The notes below the pieces were generated by a model that was not told the origin of the DNA, did no database searches, and was given only the letters and a program-made list of their open reading frames with translations. This document shows positions 24,374 through 32,495 of a stretch of 64,000 nucleotides of DNA, in pieces. The position numbers and the translations under genes are program-made. The DNA comes from Prauserella_A oleivorans (lineage in GTDB: Bacteria; Actinomycetota; Actinomycetes; Mycobacteriales; Pseudonocardiaceae), in assembly GCF_042685745.1 (NCBI RefSeq), contig NZ_JBHUNT010000001.1, forward strand, positions 868,001 to 932,000, read 5' to 3'. Position 1 is the stretch's first letter. Each line of letters starts with the position of its first letter.

Positions 24374-25518
24374 CGCACGACCTCCCACAACGTCGCCACC
24401 CCGACTCCACCGCCCGCCGAGAGCGCGGCGAGCCCGGATCGCCCGCCGGACTGGCACACCAGCCGCGAGAACAAGCGCACCACGAGCACCGCGCCCGACG
24501 CTCCCCAGGGGTGGCCGAGCGCGATGGCGCCACCGTCGGGACTCGCGGAATGCTCGTCGATACCCGCCGCGTCCAGACACGCGAGCGCCTGCCCGGCGAA
24601 GGCCTCATTGAACTCCACGACATCCGGCGTCCGGTCGAGTACGCGTTTCATGGCGGGCACGGCTGCGAGCCCGAGCCGGTTGGGATCCACGGCCGCGGTC
24701 GCCGACGCCACCAGCCGCAACCCGGGCAGCCCGCGCTCCCGTCGCAGTCGCTCGCTGACGACTAGCACGGCGGCCGCGCCGTCGTTGACCCCGCACGAGT
24801 TGGCCGCTGTCGCCGTGCCATCCGGTGTGAAGGCGGGCCGGAACCGCGCGAGCCGCTCGACCGTGAATCCGGCGCGTGGCCGTTCGTCGGCGGTGACGTC
24901 GCCGACCGGCACCAGCTCCCGGTCGAACCGGCCGGCACGCTGCGCCTGCACGGCGCGGGCGTGGCTGCGGGCGGCGAACGCGTCCTGCCGGGCTCGGGAG
25001 ATCCCCGCCTCGGCGGCGACGAGGTCGGCGGCCGGGCCCATGTCGGGGTCGCCCAGCTCGGCAGGGGCGAACGGGGCGCGCGTGTACCAGGTCGGCGGTT
25101 CGGTACGCCACGCGCGGTAGGGCGCCGTCGACGCGCTTTCCACCCCACCCGCGAGGTACGCCTCCCCCTCGCCGGCGCGGATGCACGCCGCGGCCGTGGT
25201 GATCGCGGCGAGCCCGCTCGCGCACTGCCGGTCGACGGTCACGCCCGGCACGGCCACGTCCAGCCCCGCCCGCAACGCCGCCACACGAGCGGGGTTGCCG
25301 CCCGGGCCGAACACGTTGCCGAGCACGACGTCGTCGACCGTGTCCAGGCCCGCGTCGTCGAGGACCGCACGCAGCACGGGCGCGGCGAGCTCGTCGACAG
25401 TGAACCGGCGCAACGCGCCACCTGCGGTACCGATGGGCGTGCGGCGGGCCGCGACGACGACCGGCGTGGTGTCAGCGGTCGGGCCAACGTCGGCGGTCAG
25501 GCCAGGGCCGACGGTCAT
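24370..25518 (-). CDS. Thiolase within biotin-transport operon, second Cys replaced
   Basis: A 382-aa thiolase-superfamily protein. The nucleophile region VTVDRQCASGLAAITTAA is intact, as are VVEFNEAFAGQ and GGAIALGHPWGASGA with the catalytic His. The C-terminal motif that normally reads C-x-GGG-x-G is LSAGGGVGVATL here, so the second catalytic Cys is Ser, and the Asn of NGGAIALGH is Asp (SPDGGAIALGH). Reduced or altered thiolysis is possible. It overlaps the acyl-CoA synthetase upstream (ATGA) and bioM downstream (GTGA), so it belongs to the biotin operon. A role in making or salvaging a pimeloyl-type precursor is speculative. Confidence 0.85.
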   Translation of the reverse strand: MTVGPGLTADVGPTADTTPVVVAARRTPIGTAGGALRRFTVDELAAPVLRAVLDDAGLDTVDDVVLGNVFGPGGNPARVAALRAGLDVAVPGVTVDRQCASGLAAITTAAACIRAGEGEAYLAGGVESASTAPYRAWRTEPPTWYTRAPFAPAELGDPDMGPAADLVAAEAGISRARQDAFAARSHARAVQAQRAGRFDRELVPVGDVTADERPRAGFTVERLARFRPAFTPDGTATAANSCGVNDGAAAVLVVSERLRRERGLPGLRLVASATAAVDPNRLGLAAVPAMKRVLDRTPDVVEFNEAFAGQALACLDAAGIDEHSASPDGGAIALGHPWGASGAVLVVRLFSRLVCQSGGRSGLAALSAGGGVGVATLWEVVR

Positions 25519-26777
25519 GTCAGGGGCTCCGCGGCGAGCGTGCCGTCGCGCAACCGCTCGGCCGCCTCGGCGCGGGCCGGTTTGCCGGACGCCGTGCGCG
25601 GCAGCGCCGTCGTGACCAGCCAGCGCCGGGGCCGCAGCCCGGGCCGCAGCGATGCCCGCGCGGCCGCACGCAGATCGCGCAGCGCGGGTGGCCGCCGCGC
25701 CTGCACCACCGCCGTCACCAGCTCGCCCAGGCGTGGATGCGGCGTGCCCGTCACCACCACGTCGTCCACGCCGGCGACCGTACGCAGCACCGCCTCGACC
25801 TCTTCGGCGGGCACGAGCGTGCCGCCGCTGGACACGACGGCCGAGCCCCGGCCGCGCACCACGAGCCCGTCCTGTTCGGACAACTCCACCCGGTCTCCGA
25901 CGCTCGACCACTCCGGCGCCGGATCGAGCACGCCCTCGCGCAGGTAGCCGCTGAAGGCGAGCGGCGAGCGCACCCACAAAACGCCGTCGCGGACATCGAG
26001 CTCCACCCCGGGCACCGGGCGAAGCGCGCCGTCGTCGCGCCGTATCGCGATGAGCGAATGCTCGGCAGAGCCGTAGTACTCCACGAGCCGGGCCCCGGGG
26101 AAGGCCCGGGCGAACCGCTTGCGCAGCTCGGGGGCCACGTGGGCGCCCCCGCACACCACGGTGCCGAGCGCCGAGGAGCCGGGCCTGCGTTCGGCGTCGG
26201 CGACGAGGTCGGCCAGCATCGCGGGCACCACGTGGACGGCACAAGCGTGACGTGCCTCGCCCGGGTCCCAGCGCGGGCGCAGCCACAGACGCTCTGCGCA
26301 CCACAGCGTGTGCAGAGCGCCGAAGAGGAACAGCGACGAGCTCAACGGGCCCGCCACGAGCACCGGGCCCCGGACGTGACCGAGGGCCGCGAAACTGCGC
26401 AGCCACGACGCCCGTGTGCGGATCCCGACCTTGGGCCTGCCGCTGCTCCCCGACGTCGTCGGCAGGTAGAAGTGCGGGTCGCCGCCGCACGGCTCGACAC
26501 TGCCGGCGGGAGCGGGCGTGCCGCTCACCACGAGCGACGGCGCCGCATCCTGGAGCACGGCCTCGCGCTCGCGGTGTGTCCAGGTCGGCTCGGTGACCAG
26601 GGTCGCGGCGCCCAGCAGGTCGGCGCCGAGCAGCCAAGGCAGCACGTCGGGCGAGTCGACCGCGATCCGCGAACCCTCGGTGACACCCTGGCGAGCGAGC
26701 CAGGCGGCCGCCCCGTGCGCGGTCGCCAGCAGGTCGGCGGGCGGTGTGGCACCGCCGAGCACCGGGGGCGTGTTCAC
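25515..26777 (-). CDS. Short acyl-CoA synthetase-like AMP-binding enzyme
   Basis: A 420-aa adenylate-forming protein, about 80-100 residues shorter than usual family members, the reduction being in the N-terminal domain. The P-loop YLPTTSGSSGRPKVGIRT is near residue 108, YYGSAEHSLIA serves as A5, a GDRVEL A7-like motif follows, and the C-terminal Lys is in LPRTASGKPARAEA. It sits between bioY and the thiolase with 4-bp overlaps on both sides. Linkage to bioYMN suggests a carboxylate related to biotin synthesis; the substrate cannot be read from sequence. Confidence 0.85.
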   Translation of the reverse strand: MNTPPVLGGATPPADLLATAHGAAAWLARQGVTEGSRIAVDSPDVLPWLLGADLLGAATLVTEPTWTHREREAVLQDAAPSLVVSGTPAPAGSVEPCGGDPHFYLPTTSGSSGRPKVGIRTRASWLRSFAALGHVRGPVLVAGPLSSSLFLFGALHTLWCAERLWLRPRWDPGEARHACAVHVVPAMLADLVADAERRPGSSALGTVVCGGAHVAPELRKRFARAFPGARLVEYYGSAEHSLIAIRRDDGALRPVPGVELDVRDGVLWVRSPLAFSGYLREGVLDPAPEWSSVGDRVELSEQDGLVVRGRGSAVVSSGGTLVPAEEVEAVLRTVAGVDDVVVTGTPHPRLGELVTAVVQARRPPALRDLRAAARASLRPGLRPRRWLVTTALPRTASGKPARAEAAERLRDGTLAAEPLT

Positions 26778-27349
26778 TCGCTGCGCGCCGCCGGACGTGC
26801 CAGGGTGCCGGGCAGCGCACGGTGCACGACGGCGGCGATCAGCGCGGTCGCCGCCACCTTGCCGAGGTCACCGGGCACGAACACCAGCGACTGCACCGCG
26901 GCGGCGCCGAGGTCGCCCGTGTACGCCCCGAGGAACGGGATGCCGATGGCGTAGTCGGCTAGCAGACCCGCCGACGTCGCGAGGAGCAGCACCGGCAGCC
27001 CCGGCCGCTCCGAGCGCTGAACGATCAGGCCGGCCACGAGCGCGGAGAGGATCCAGCCGAACAGGAAGCCGCCGCTCGGCCCCACGAACGGGGCGAGCCC
27101 GCCACGCCCACCGGAGAGCAGCGGCAGCCCGATGGCGGTGAGCGCGAGCATCAGCACGACCGCCGCCGTGCCGCGGCGAGCGCCCAGGATCGTGCCGACG
27201 AGCAGCGGTCCGGCGTTCTGGATGATGATCGGCACGCCGGAACCGCCGACGTAGAACCCCGGAAAGATCCCGAGCACGGCGATGAACGCGGCGAACACGA
27301 CGACGCGGGCGAGGTCCGCGCCGGGCAGCGAGACACGTGGTGCAGGCAC
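26774..27349 (-). CDS. bioY: ECF biotin transporter S component (BioY)
   Basis: A 191-aa substrate-binding membrane protein with six helices. BioY hallmarks are FGGxxxP-like VGGSGVPIIIQNAGPLLVGT, GPSGGFLFGWILSALVAG and LLADYAIGIPFLGAYTG. A GTG at 27400 gives 17 more residues (TYVYSDYPVGRVTLPD) but has no usable ribosome-binding site. The GTG at 27349 follows TACCTT by 7 bp, like other leaderless starts here, and matches the short N-terminus of the family, so it is preferred. It is first in the operon; no BioQ/BirA-type operator was recognised. Confidence 0.85.
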   Translation of the reverse strand: MPAPRVSLPGADLARVVVFAAFIAVLGIFPGFYVGGSGVPIIIQNAGPLLVGTILGARRGTAAVVLMLALTAIGLPLLSGGRGGLAPFVGPSGGFLFGWILSALVAGLIVQRSERPGLPVLLLATSAGLLADYAIGIPFLGAYTGDLGAAAVQSLVFVPGDLGKVAATALIAAVVHRALPGTLARPAARSE

Positions 27350-27413
27350 GTCTGGCAAGGTAACCCGCCCCACTGGGTAGTCCGAATAGACGTACGTCAC
27401 CCTCGGCCCGGCC

Positions 27414-28415
27414 TCAGATCTGCTTGAGATCCCGCGCCAGACGGTTGAGCTGCTCTGTCGCGGCCCGGTAGGAGAACGGCGTCTCCGGGTTCCACGCGAA
27501 CACGTTGCCCGCCTTGACGGCAGGCAGCTGCTGCCAGGTCGGGAACGCGGTGAGGTCGCGGGGCTGGAGGTTGCCGAAGCGGCTGTCCAGCAGGATGGCG
27601 TCGGCCTGGTACTTGCCGGCGTTCTCCCAGCTGAGCTGCTCCCAGTAGTTGCCGTCGCCGGGGGCGGCCGGCTCGACGAACGTCAGCCCCTTGTCCGCCA
27701 GGTGCTTGCTCGACGGGAAGCCCTGCGCGTTGCCCACGTACATGCCGTCCTGGGTCGCCGAGGCGAGCATCAGCTTCTTGCCGCGTGTGGCCGACACGGT
27801 GGCGCCGAACTCGGCGTCGGCCCGGTCCCAGGCCTGCTTGGCCTGGGTGACCGAGGGCGCGTCGACGTCGCCGCCGAGCTTCTGCGCGAGCGTGCGGAAC
27901 TTCTCGATGCCGTCGGGCATCGAGACACCGGCGAGGTTGACGCCGATCGTCGGCGCCACCTTCTCGATCTGGCCCGCCTGCTCCTCCGGCACGTACCAGA
28001 GCTCGTTGCGCAGGTACATCACGCTGACGAGCAGGTCGGGATTCAGGCTGACGTAGCGGTCGTAGTTGAACTCGCCCCAGACGTTGCCCAGCGACTGGAC
28101 GCGGTTCACGTCGACGTTGCCGACCTGCGGATCCTTCTGGCCGTTGGGCAGTTTCGAGGGGCCGAAGATGCCGATCGGCCGGACGCCGAACTCCCACAGC
28201 GCGGCCGCCGCCGTCACCTGGGCGACGATGCGCTGTGGCCGGGGACCGTCCAGCTTGCGGCCCCGGTCGTCGGTGTAGGACCACGTGTTCCCGGAGTCGG
28301 AACCGGCTCCGCCGGACTCCTCCTGGTAGCCGCACGCGGCCAGGGTTGCCGTCGCGCCGAAGGCGAGGGCTCCGCCGAGAAACCGGCGGCGGGAAATATC
28401 TGCGAGCCTGGTCAT
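27414..28415 (-). CDS. Iron-siderophore ABC transporter substrate-binding lipoprotein
   Basis: A 333-aa FecB/FepB-type protein. The N-terminus has a twin-arginine signal (ISRRRFLGGALAFG) leading to lipobox LAAC, so it is exported folded and lipidated. The mature part contains GRKLDGPRPQRIVAQVTAAA, typical of periplasmic-binding type III, and RPIGIFGPSK. It is divergent from two FecCD permeases with an iron box between, so it is induced under iron limitation. It ends 13 bp before the longest possible bioY start, but the two probably have separate promoters. Confidence 0.9.
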   Translation of the reverse strand: MTRLADISRRRFLGGALAFGATATLAACGYQEESGGAGSDSGNTWSYTDDRGRKLDGPRPQRIVAQVTAAAALWEFGVRPIGIFGPSKLPNGQKDPQVGNVDVNRVQSLGNVWGEFNYDRYVSLNPDLLVSVMYLRNELWYVPEEQAGQIEKVAPTIGVNLAGVSMPDGIEKFRTLAQKLGGDVDAPSVTQAKQAWDRADAEFGATVSATRGKKLMLASATQDGMYVGNAQGFPSSKHLADKGLTFVEPAAPGDGNYWEQLSWENAGKYQADAILLDSRFGNLQPRDLTAFPTWQQLPAVKAGNVFAWNPETPFSYRAATEQLNRLARDLKQI

Positions 28416-28419
28416 GGCG

Positions 28420-28438
28420 TGAGGTTAGCCTGGCCTTA
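28420..28438. promoter_or_regulatory. IdeR/DtxR iron box
   Basis: TGAGGTTAGCCTGGCCTTA matches the 19-bp consensus TTAGGTTAGSCTAACCTAA at 15 positions. It occupies the 34-bp gap between the divergent binding-protein and permease starts, so one IdeR site can control both. The family of operator is well established; binding is inferred. Confidence 0.8.
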
Positions 28439-28449
28439 CCCTAAACGCC

Positions 28450-29478
28450 ATGGTTGTGACGTCGGCGCCCACCACGCGCCGGACTCGCCGCGGCACCCGG
28501 GTGGCCGCGCTGGTGGTGGTCGTCGTCGCGCTGGCGATGGTCATCGCGGCGTCCATCGCGCTCGGCTCGAACCGGCTCTCGCTGGGCGAGGTGCTCCATG
28601 CGCTGTTCGCCTACGACGGAAGCTACGCCGACGTCGTGGTGCGCGACACCCGTCTGCCGAGGACGCTGCTGGGCATCGGCGCCGGCATGGCGCTGGGGCT
28701 GGCCGGGGCGCTCATGCAGGCGGTGACCCGCAACCCGATCGCCGAACCGGGCCTGCTCGGCATCAACCACGGCGCGGCGGTGCTCATCGTGTTCGCCTCG
28801 ACCGTCTTCGGCATCACTGCGCCGTCCGGGCTGGTGTGGTTCGCGTTCGTCGGCTCACTCGGCGCCACCGCGCTCGTCTACGCCATCGGCGGTGGGCGCG
28901 GCGCGTCGAGCCCGATGCGGCTCGCGCTGGCGGGCATCGCGATCCAGGCGGCCTTCGTCGGCGTCAACCAGGCGATGCAGGTGATCGACACCCACACGCT
29001 CGACCAGATGCGGTTCTGGCTGGTCGGCTCGCTCGCCAACCGGGACCTGGCCGCGCTCGGCGGCCTCGTGCCGTTCTTCGTGGTCGGCGTCGTGCTCGCG
29101 TTGCTGCTCGGCAGAGCGCTCAACGCCCTCTCGCTCGGCGACGACGCCGCCCAGGGGCTGGGCGCCAATCCGGCCGTCATCCGGCTCACGAGCATCGTCG
29201 CGGTCGGGCTTCTCGCCGCCACGGCGACGGCGGCCTGCGGGCCGATCGCGTTCGTCGGGCTGATGGTGCCGCACTTGGTCCGCCTGGTCGCGGGCCAGGA
29301 CGAACGCTGGGTGCTCGGGCTGTCGGTGCTCGCCGCGCCCGTGGTGCTGCTCGGTTGTGACGTGCTGGGCAGGCTGCTCGCCAGCCCGGCCGAACTGCAG
29401 GTCGGTATCGTCACCGACATCGTGGGCGGGATCGTGTTCGTCTTGTTGGTCCGCCGGTTGAGGACGGTGAACCGGTGA
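28450..29478 (+). CDS. FecCD-family siderophore ABC permease 1
   Basis: A 342-aa permease with about ten helices. Signature segments are LGEVLHALFAYDGSYADVVV, RLPRTLLGIGAGMALGLAGA and MQAVTRNPIAEPGLLGINHG, and the late GPIAFVGLMVPHLVRL, all typical of BtuC/FecCD. The ATG at 28450 is 11 bp after the iron box, so the transcript leader is very short. The second permease overlaps it by 4 bp. Confidence 0.92.
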   Translation: MVVTSAPTTRRTRRGTRVAALVVVVVALAMVIAASIALGSNRLSLGEVLHALFAYDGSYADVVVRDTRLPRTLLGIGAGMALGLAGALMQAVTRNPIAEPGLLGINHGAAVLIVFASTVFGITAPSGLVWFAFVGSLGATALVYAIGGGRGASSPMRLALAGIAIQAAFVGVNQAMQVIDTHTLDQMRFWLVGSLANRDLAALGGLVPFFVVGVVLALLLGRALNALSLGDDAAQGLGANPAVIRLTSIVAVGLLAATATAACGPIAFVGLMVPHLVRLVAGQDERWVLGLSVLAAPVVLLGCDVLGRLLASPAELQVGIVTDIVGGIVFVLLVRRLRTVNR

Positions 29479-30518
29479 CCGCCCGCCGGGTCCGGCCTGC
29501 CGTCGTGATCGCCTGCCTGCTGCTGGCGACGGCCGCGCTCGTGGTGCTGTCCATCGGTACCGGCGACTACGCCCTGACACCGGGCGAGGTGCTGCGCACG
29601 CTCGCCGGGTACGGCACCAAGGGCGACTACCTCATCGTCACCGAGCAGCGGCTGCCACGGGTCCTGGTCGCCCTGCTCGTGGGCGTCGCGCTGGCCGTCG
29701 CGGGCGCGGTCTTCCAGACCCTCACGCGTAACCCGCTGGGCAGCCCGGACATCATCGGCTTCACTGCGGGCTCGGCCACCGGAGGGGTCGCCGCCATCGC
29801 CCTCATCGGGGCGGGCACGCTCACCGTGGCGCTCGGCGCGGTGGCCGGCGGCCTGCTCACGGGCGTGCTCGTGTCCGTGTTGTGCGGCAGCCGGGGGCTG
29901 CGCAGCGACCGGCTGGTGCTGGTCGGCGTCGGCGTGAGCACGGTGCTGCTCGGGGTCAACGCCTACCTGCTCACGCGCGCGACCGTCGAGGTCGCGGCAC
30001 AGGCGGTCACCTGGCAGGTCGGCAACCTCGCGGGCCGCGACTGGAGCTACCTGCCGCCCATCGGCGCGGCGGTGCTGGTGCTCCTCCCGGTGGTGCTGCT
30101 CCACGGCCGGTCCCTGCGAATGCTCGAGATGGGCGACGAGACCGCCATCGGCATCGGTGTGGACGTCGACCGCGTACGGCGGGTGCTGTTCGTGGTGGCG
30201 GTCGGGCTCACCGCGGTCGCGGTGGCGACGGCGGGCCCGATCCCGTTCGTCGCGCTCGCCGCCCCGCAGCTGGCGAAGCGGCTCACCCGGCGGCCCGGGC
30301 CGAACCTGGTGCCCTCCGCGGCCATGGGAACCCTGCTGGTCGTCGCCGCCGACTACCTCGGCCAACGGCTGCTGGACTCCTCGCTGCTGCCGGTGGGCGT
30401 GGTGACCTCGGCGCTCGGCGGTGCCTACCTCGCGTGGTTCCTCGTGCTGGGCCGCCGTCCCGCCCGAGCCGTGTCGGCTGCACCGAGACCTCGCGTGCGG
30501 ACGTCCCGCCGCCCGTGA
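29475..30518 (+). CDS. FecCD-family siderophore ABC permease 2
   Basis: A 347-aa permease partner with RLPRVLVALLVGVALAVAGA, FQTLTRNPLGSPDIIGFTAG and GPIPFVALAAPQLAKRLTRR. The GTG at 29475 overlaps the previous stop (GTGA). No FepC-type ATPase follows, so the importer must borrow an ATPase encoded elsewhere. The end of the gene is Arg/Pro-rich and cytoplasmic. Confidence 0.92.
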   Translation: MTARRVRPAVVIACLLLATAALVVLSIGTGDYALTPGEVLRTLAGYGTKGDYLIVTEQRLPRVLVALLVGVALAVAGAVFQTLTRNPLGSPDIIGFTAGSATGGVAAIALIGAGTLTVALGAVAGGLLTGVLVSVLCGSRGLRSDRLVLVGVGVSTVLLGVNAYLLTRATVEVAAQAVTWQVGNLAGRDWSYLPPIGAAVLVLLPVVLLHGRSLRMLEMGDETAIGIGVDVDRVRRVLFVVAVGLTAVAVATAGPIPFVALAAPQLAKRLTRRPGPNLVPSAAMGTLLVVAADYLGQRLLDSSLLPVGVVTSALGGAYLAWFLVLGRRPARAVSAAPRPRVRTSRRP

Positions 30519-30640
30519 CGATGCCCTCGCCGGAAATCACTCCGCGGCAGAACACCGCTGCGTGAGTAGCTCATCGCGCATGGTGGCGTGACATCGAGCG
30601 GGATCGCGGATGAAACCGCTCCGTAACGACCCTGGTGCTG

Positions 30641-30670
30641 TTAACCACCTCGTTGGAGTGGCAGTATGCG
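30641..30670 (+). promoter_or_regulatory. Possible promoter for glutamate-type ABC operon
   Basis: TTAACC (30641-30646) and TATGCG (30665-30670) with an 18-bp spacer lie 37 bp before the GTG at 30707. The match to consensus is moderate. Confidence 0.3.
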
Positions 30671-30706
30671 TTGACTCGACCAGTTTGCATTACTAGGAGT
30701 GACACA

Positions 30707-31528
30707 GTGGCGCGTCGAACCAACCTCCGGGCGCTTGTCCTGCTCCCCGCACTGGCGCTCGCTGCCACCGTGGCGGGCTGCGCGGAAGAGGTCAACACCG
30801 GCGGGCAGTCCCAGGCCGGTGAAGAGGTCCAGCTCATCAACGAGGGCCAGCTCACCACCTGCACCCACCTGCCCTACCCGCCGTTCCAGTTCACCCAGAA
30901 CGGCCAGACCGTCGGGTTCGACGTGGACATCGTGGACCTGGTCGCCAAGGACCTCGGAGTCGAGCAGTCGATCTTCGACACCAGCTTCGAGGGCATCGAA
31001 TCGGGCCAGTCGTTCAACACCGGTCAGTGCGACCTGGCCGCCGCCGCCATCACCATCAACGACAAGCGCGACCGGGTGATGGACTTCTCGAAGGGCTACT
31101 TCGACGCCAACCAGGCGCTGCTCGTGAAGAAGGGCTCCGGCATCCAGGGCCTCGAGCAGCTCCGGGGCAAGACGCTCGGCGTGCAGCTCAGCACCACCGG
31201 CGAGGACTACGCCGAGCAGAACAAGGCCAAGTACGGCTACACCACCCGGCAGTTCGAGGACCTCGCGCTGCTGCAGACCGCGGTGAAGACCGGCCAGGTC
31301 GACGCGGCGATCAACGACAACTCCGTGCTCTACGACTTCGTCAAGCAGAACCCGGACACCGAGGTCACGGCCGAGTTCGAGACCGGCGAGCAGTACGGCA
31401 TCGCCGTCAAGACCGGCAACGGTGCGCTGCGCGCGAAGATCAACGAGGTGATCGACCGGGCGAAGCAGGACGGCACCTACGACCGGATCTACGAGAAGTG
31501 GTTCGGCAAGAAGCCGCAGAGCAACTGA
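30707..31528 (+). CDS. Glutamate/glutamine-type ABC substrate-binding lipoprotein
   Basis: A 273-aa SBP_bac_3 protein. Its signal peptide ends at lipobox VAGC (LALAATVAGCAEE). Ligand-binding motifs include CTHLPYPPFQFTQNGQTVGF, DVDIVDLVAKDL and ITINDKRDRVMDFSKGYFDA. The GTG at 30707 has AGGAG 7 bp upstream, which fixes the start. It is first of a binding protein-permease-ATPase set; an intercistronic hairpin after its stop may favour its higher expression. Confidence 0.92.
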   Translation: MARRTNLRALVLLPALALAATVAGCAEEVNTGGQSQAGEEVQLINEGQLTTCTHLPYPPFQFTQNGQTVGFDVDIVDLVAKDLGVEQSIFDTSFEGIESGQSFNTGQCDLAAAAITINDKRDRVMDFSKGYFDANQALLVKKGSGIQGLEQLRGKTLGVQLSTTGEDYAEQNKAKYGYTTRQFEDLALLQTAVKTGQVDAAINDNSVLYDFVKQNPDTEVTAEFETGEQYGIAVKTGNGALRAKINEVIDRAKQDGTYDRIYEKWFGKKPQSN

Positions 31529-31539
31529 TCGCAGCGGTG

Positions 31540-31576
31540 CCGGCCGGTGGCCACGCGTCACGTGACCGCCGGCCGG
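31540..31576. terminator. Intercistronic hairpin (possible attenuator)
   Basis: CCGGCCGGTGG (31540-31550) pairs with CCGCCGGCCGG (31566-31576), one mismatch, with a 15-nt loop containing the palindrome TCACGTGA. It lies between the binding-protein and permease genes, where stabilising or attenuating hairpins are common. Confidence 0.5.
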
Positions 31577-31685
31577 TGTGAAACAGTACTTGGTCAGTAG
31601 CCCACCGACTGCGTTTCGCCGGTGAGGAGCCGGGCACGGATCTGCCCGGCTCCTCGCCCGCGAGTTGTTTCGAGGAGTCAGACTC

Positions 31686-32495
31686 ATGGCGATGTCGCGG
31701 CGTAAGCGCGCGCAGACATTCCGCGGTGTCCAGTACGGCGTGCTCGTGCTCGCTATCGTGCTCCTGGCGGTGTTCGCCGACTGGGGCCGGATCAGAGACG
31801 CCTTCTTCAACGTGGACGCGGCCTCGACCCAGCTCCCGGAGATCCTGACGACCGCGCTGGTCAACACGATCATCTACACGGCACTCGGGTTCGGGCTGGG
31901 GCTGGGCATCGGGCTGGTGCTCGCCCTCATGAAGCTGTCGTCGGTGGGGCCCTACCGCTGGATCGCGACGCTCTACATCGAGTTCTTCCGCGGCATTCCC
32001 GCGCTGCTGGTGTTCATCGCGCTCGGCTTCGGTGTGCCGCTGGCGTTCAACCTGCGGTTCGACATCTACTCGACCGCGGCCATCGCGCTCGGCCTGGTCG
32101 GCTCGGCCTACATCGCCGAAACGCTGCGGGCCGGCATCCAGGCGGTGCCGAAGGGTCAGATCGAGGCCGCGCGCTCGCTCGGCATGTCACAGGCCAGGAC
32201 CACGGTCACCGTGGTGATCCCGCAGGCGTTCCGGATCATCCTGCCGCCGCTGACCAACGAGCTGATCCTGCTCACCAAGGACTCGTCGCTGATCTACCTG
32301 CTGGGCCTCGTGCGCGACGAGTACGAGCTGGCGAAGTTCGGCCGGGAAGGCCTGAACCAGACCAACTCGCTGACCCCGATCCTGCTCGCCGGCCTGTGCT
32401 ACCTCATCATCACCGTGCCGCTCGGCTACCTCTCGCGGTACCTCGAGCGCCGGGGCGGCCGGAAGCAGGACGAAGGACTGAAGGTGACGGCATGA
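31686..32495 (+). CDS. Polar amino-acid ABC permease
   Basis: A 269-aa HisM/GlnP-type permease with about five helices. The fold's opening LVNTIIYTALGFGLGLGIGL, then YIEFFRGIPALLVFIALGFG, and the EAA loop EAARSLGMSQARTTVTVVIP are clear. AGGAGTCAGACTC places a ribosome-binding site 11 bp before ATG 31686. It overlaps the ATPase start by 4 bp (ATGA). A single permease gene implies a homodimeric pore. Confidence 0.92.
   Translation: MAMSRRKRAQTFRGVQYGVLVLAIVLLAVFADWGRIRDAFFNVDAASTQLPEILTTALVNTIIYTALGFGLGLGIGLVLALMKLSSVGPYRWIATLYIEFFRGIPALLVFIALGFGVPLAFNLRFDIYSTAAIALGLVGSAYIAETLRAGIQAVPKGQIEAARSLGMSQARTTVTVVIPQAFRIILPPLTNELILLTKDSSLIYLLGLVRDEYELAKFGREGLNQTNSLTPILLAGLCYLIITVPLGYLSRYLERRGGRKQDEGLKVTA

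Noticed and set aside
27350..27413. Biotin-related riboswitch or BioQ/BirA operator before bioY
   Set aside because: No recognised palindrome of either type could be matched; the stretch is too short and partly coding if the longer start is used.
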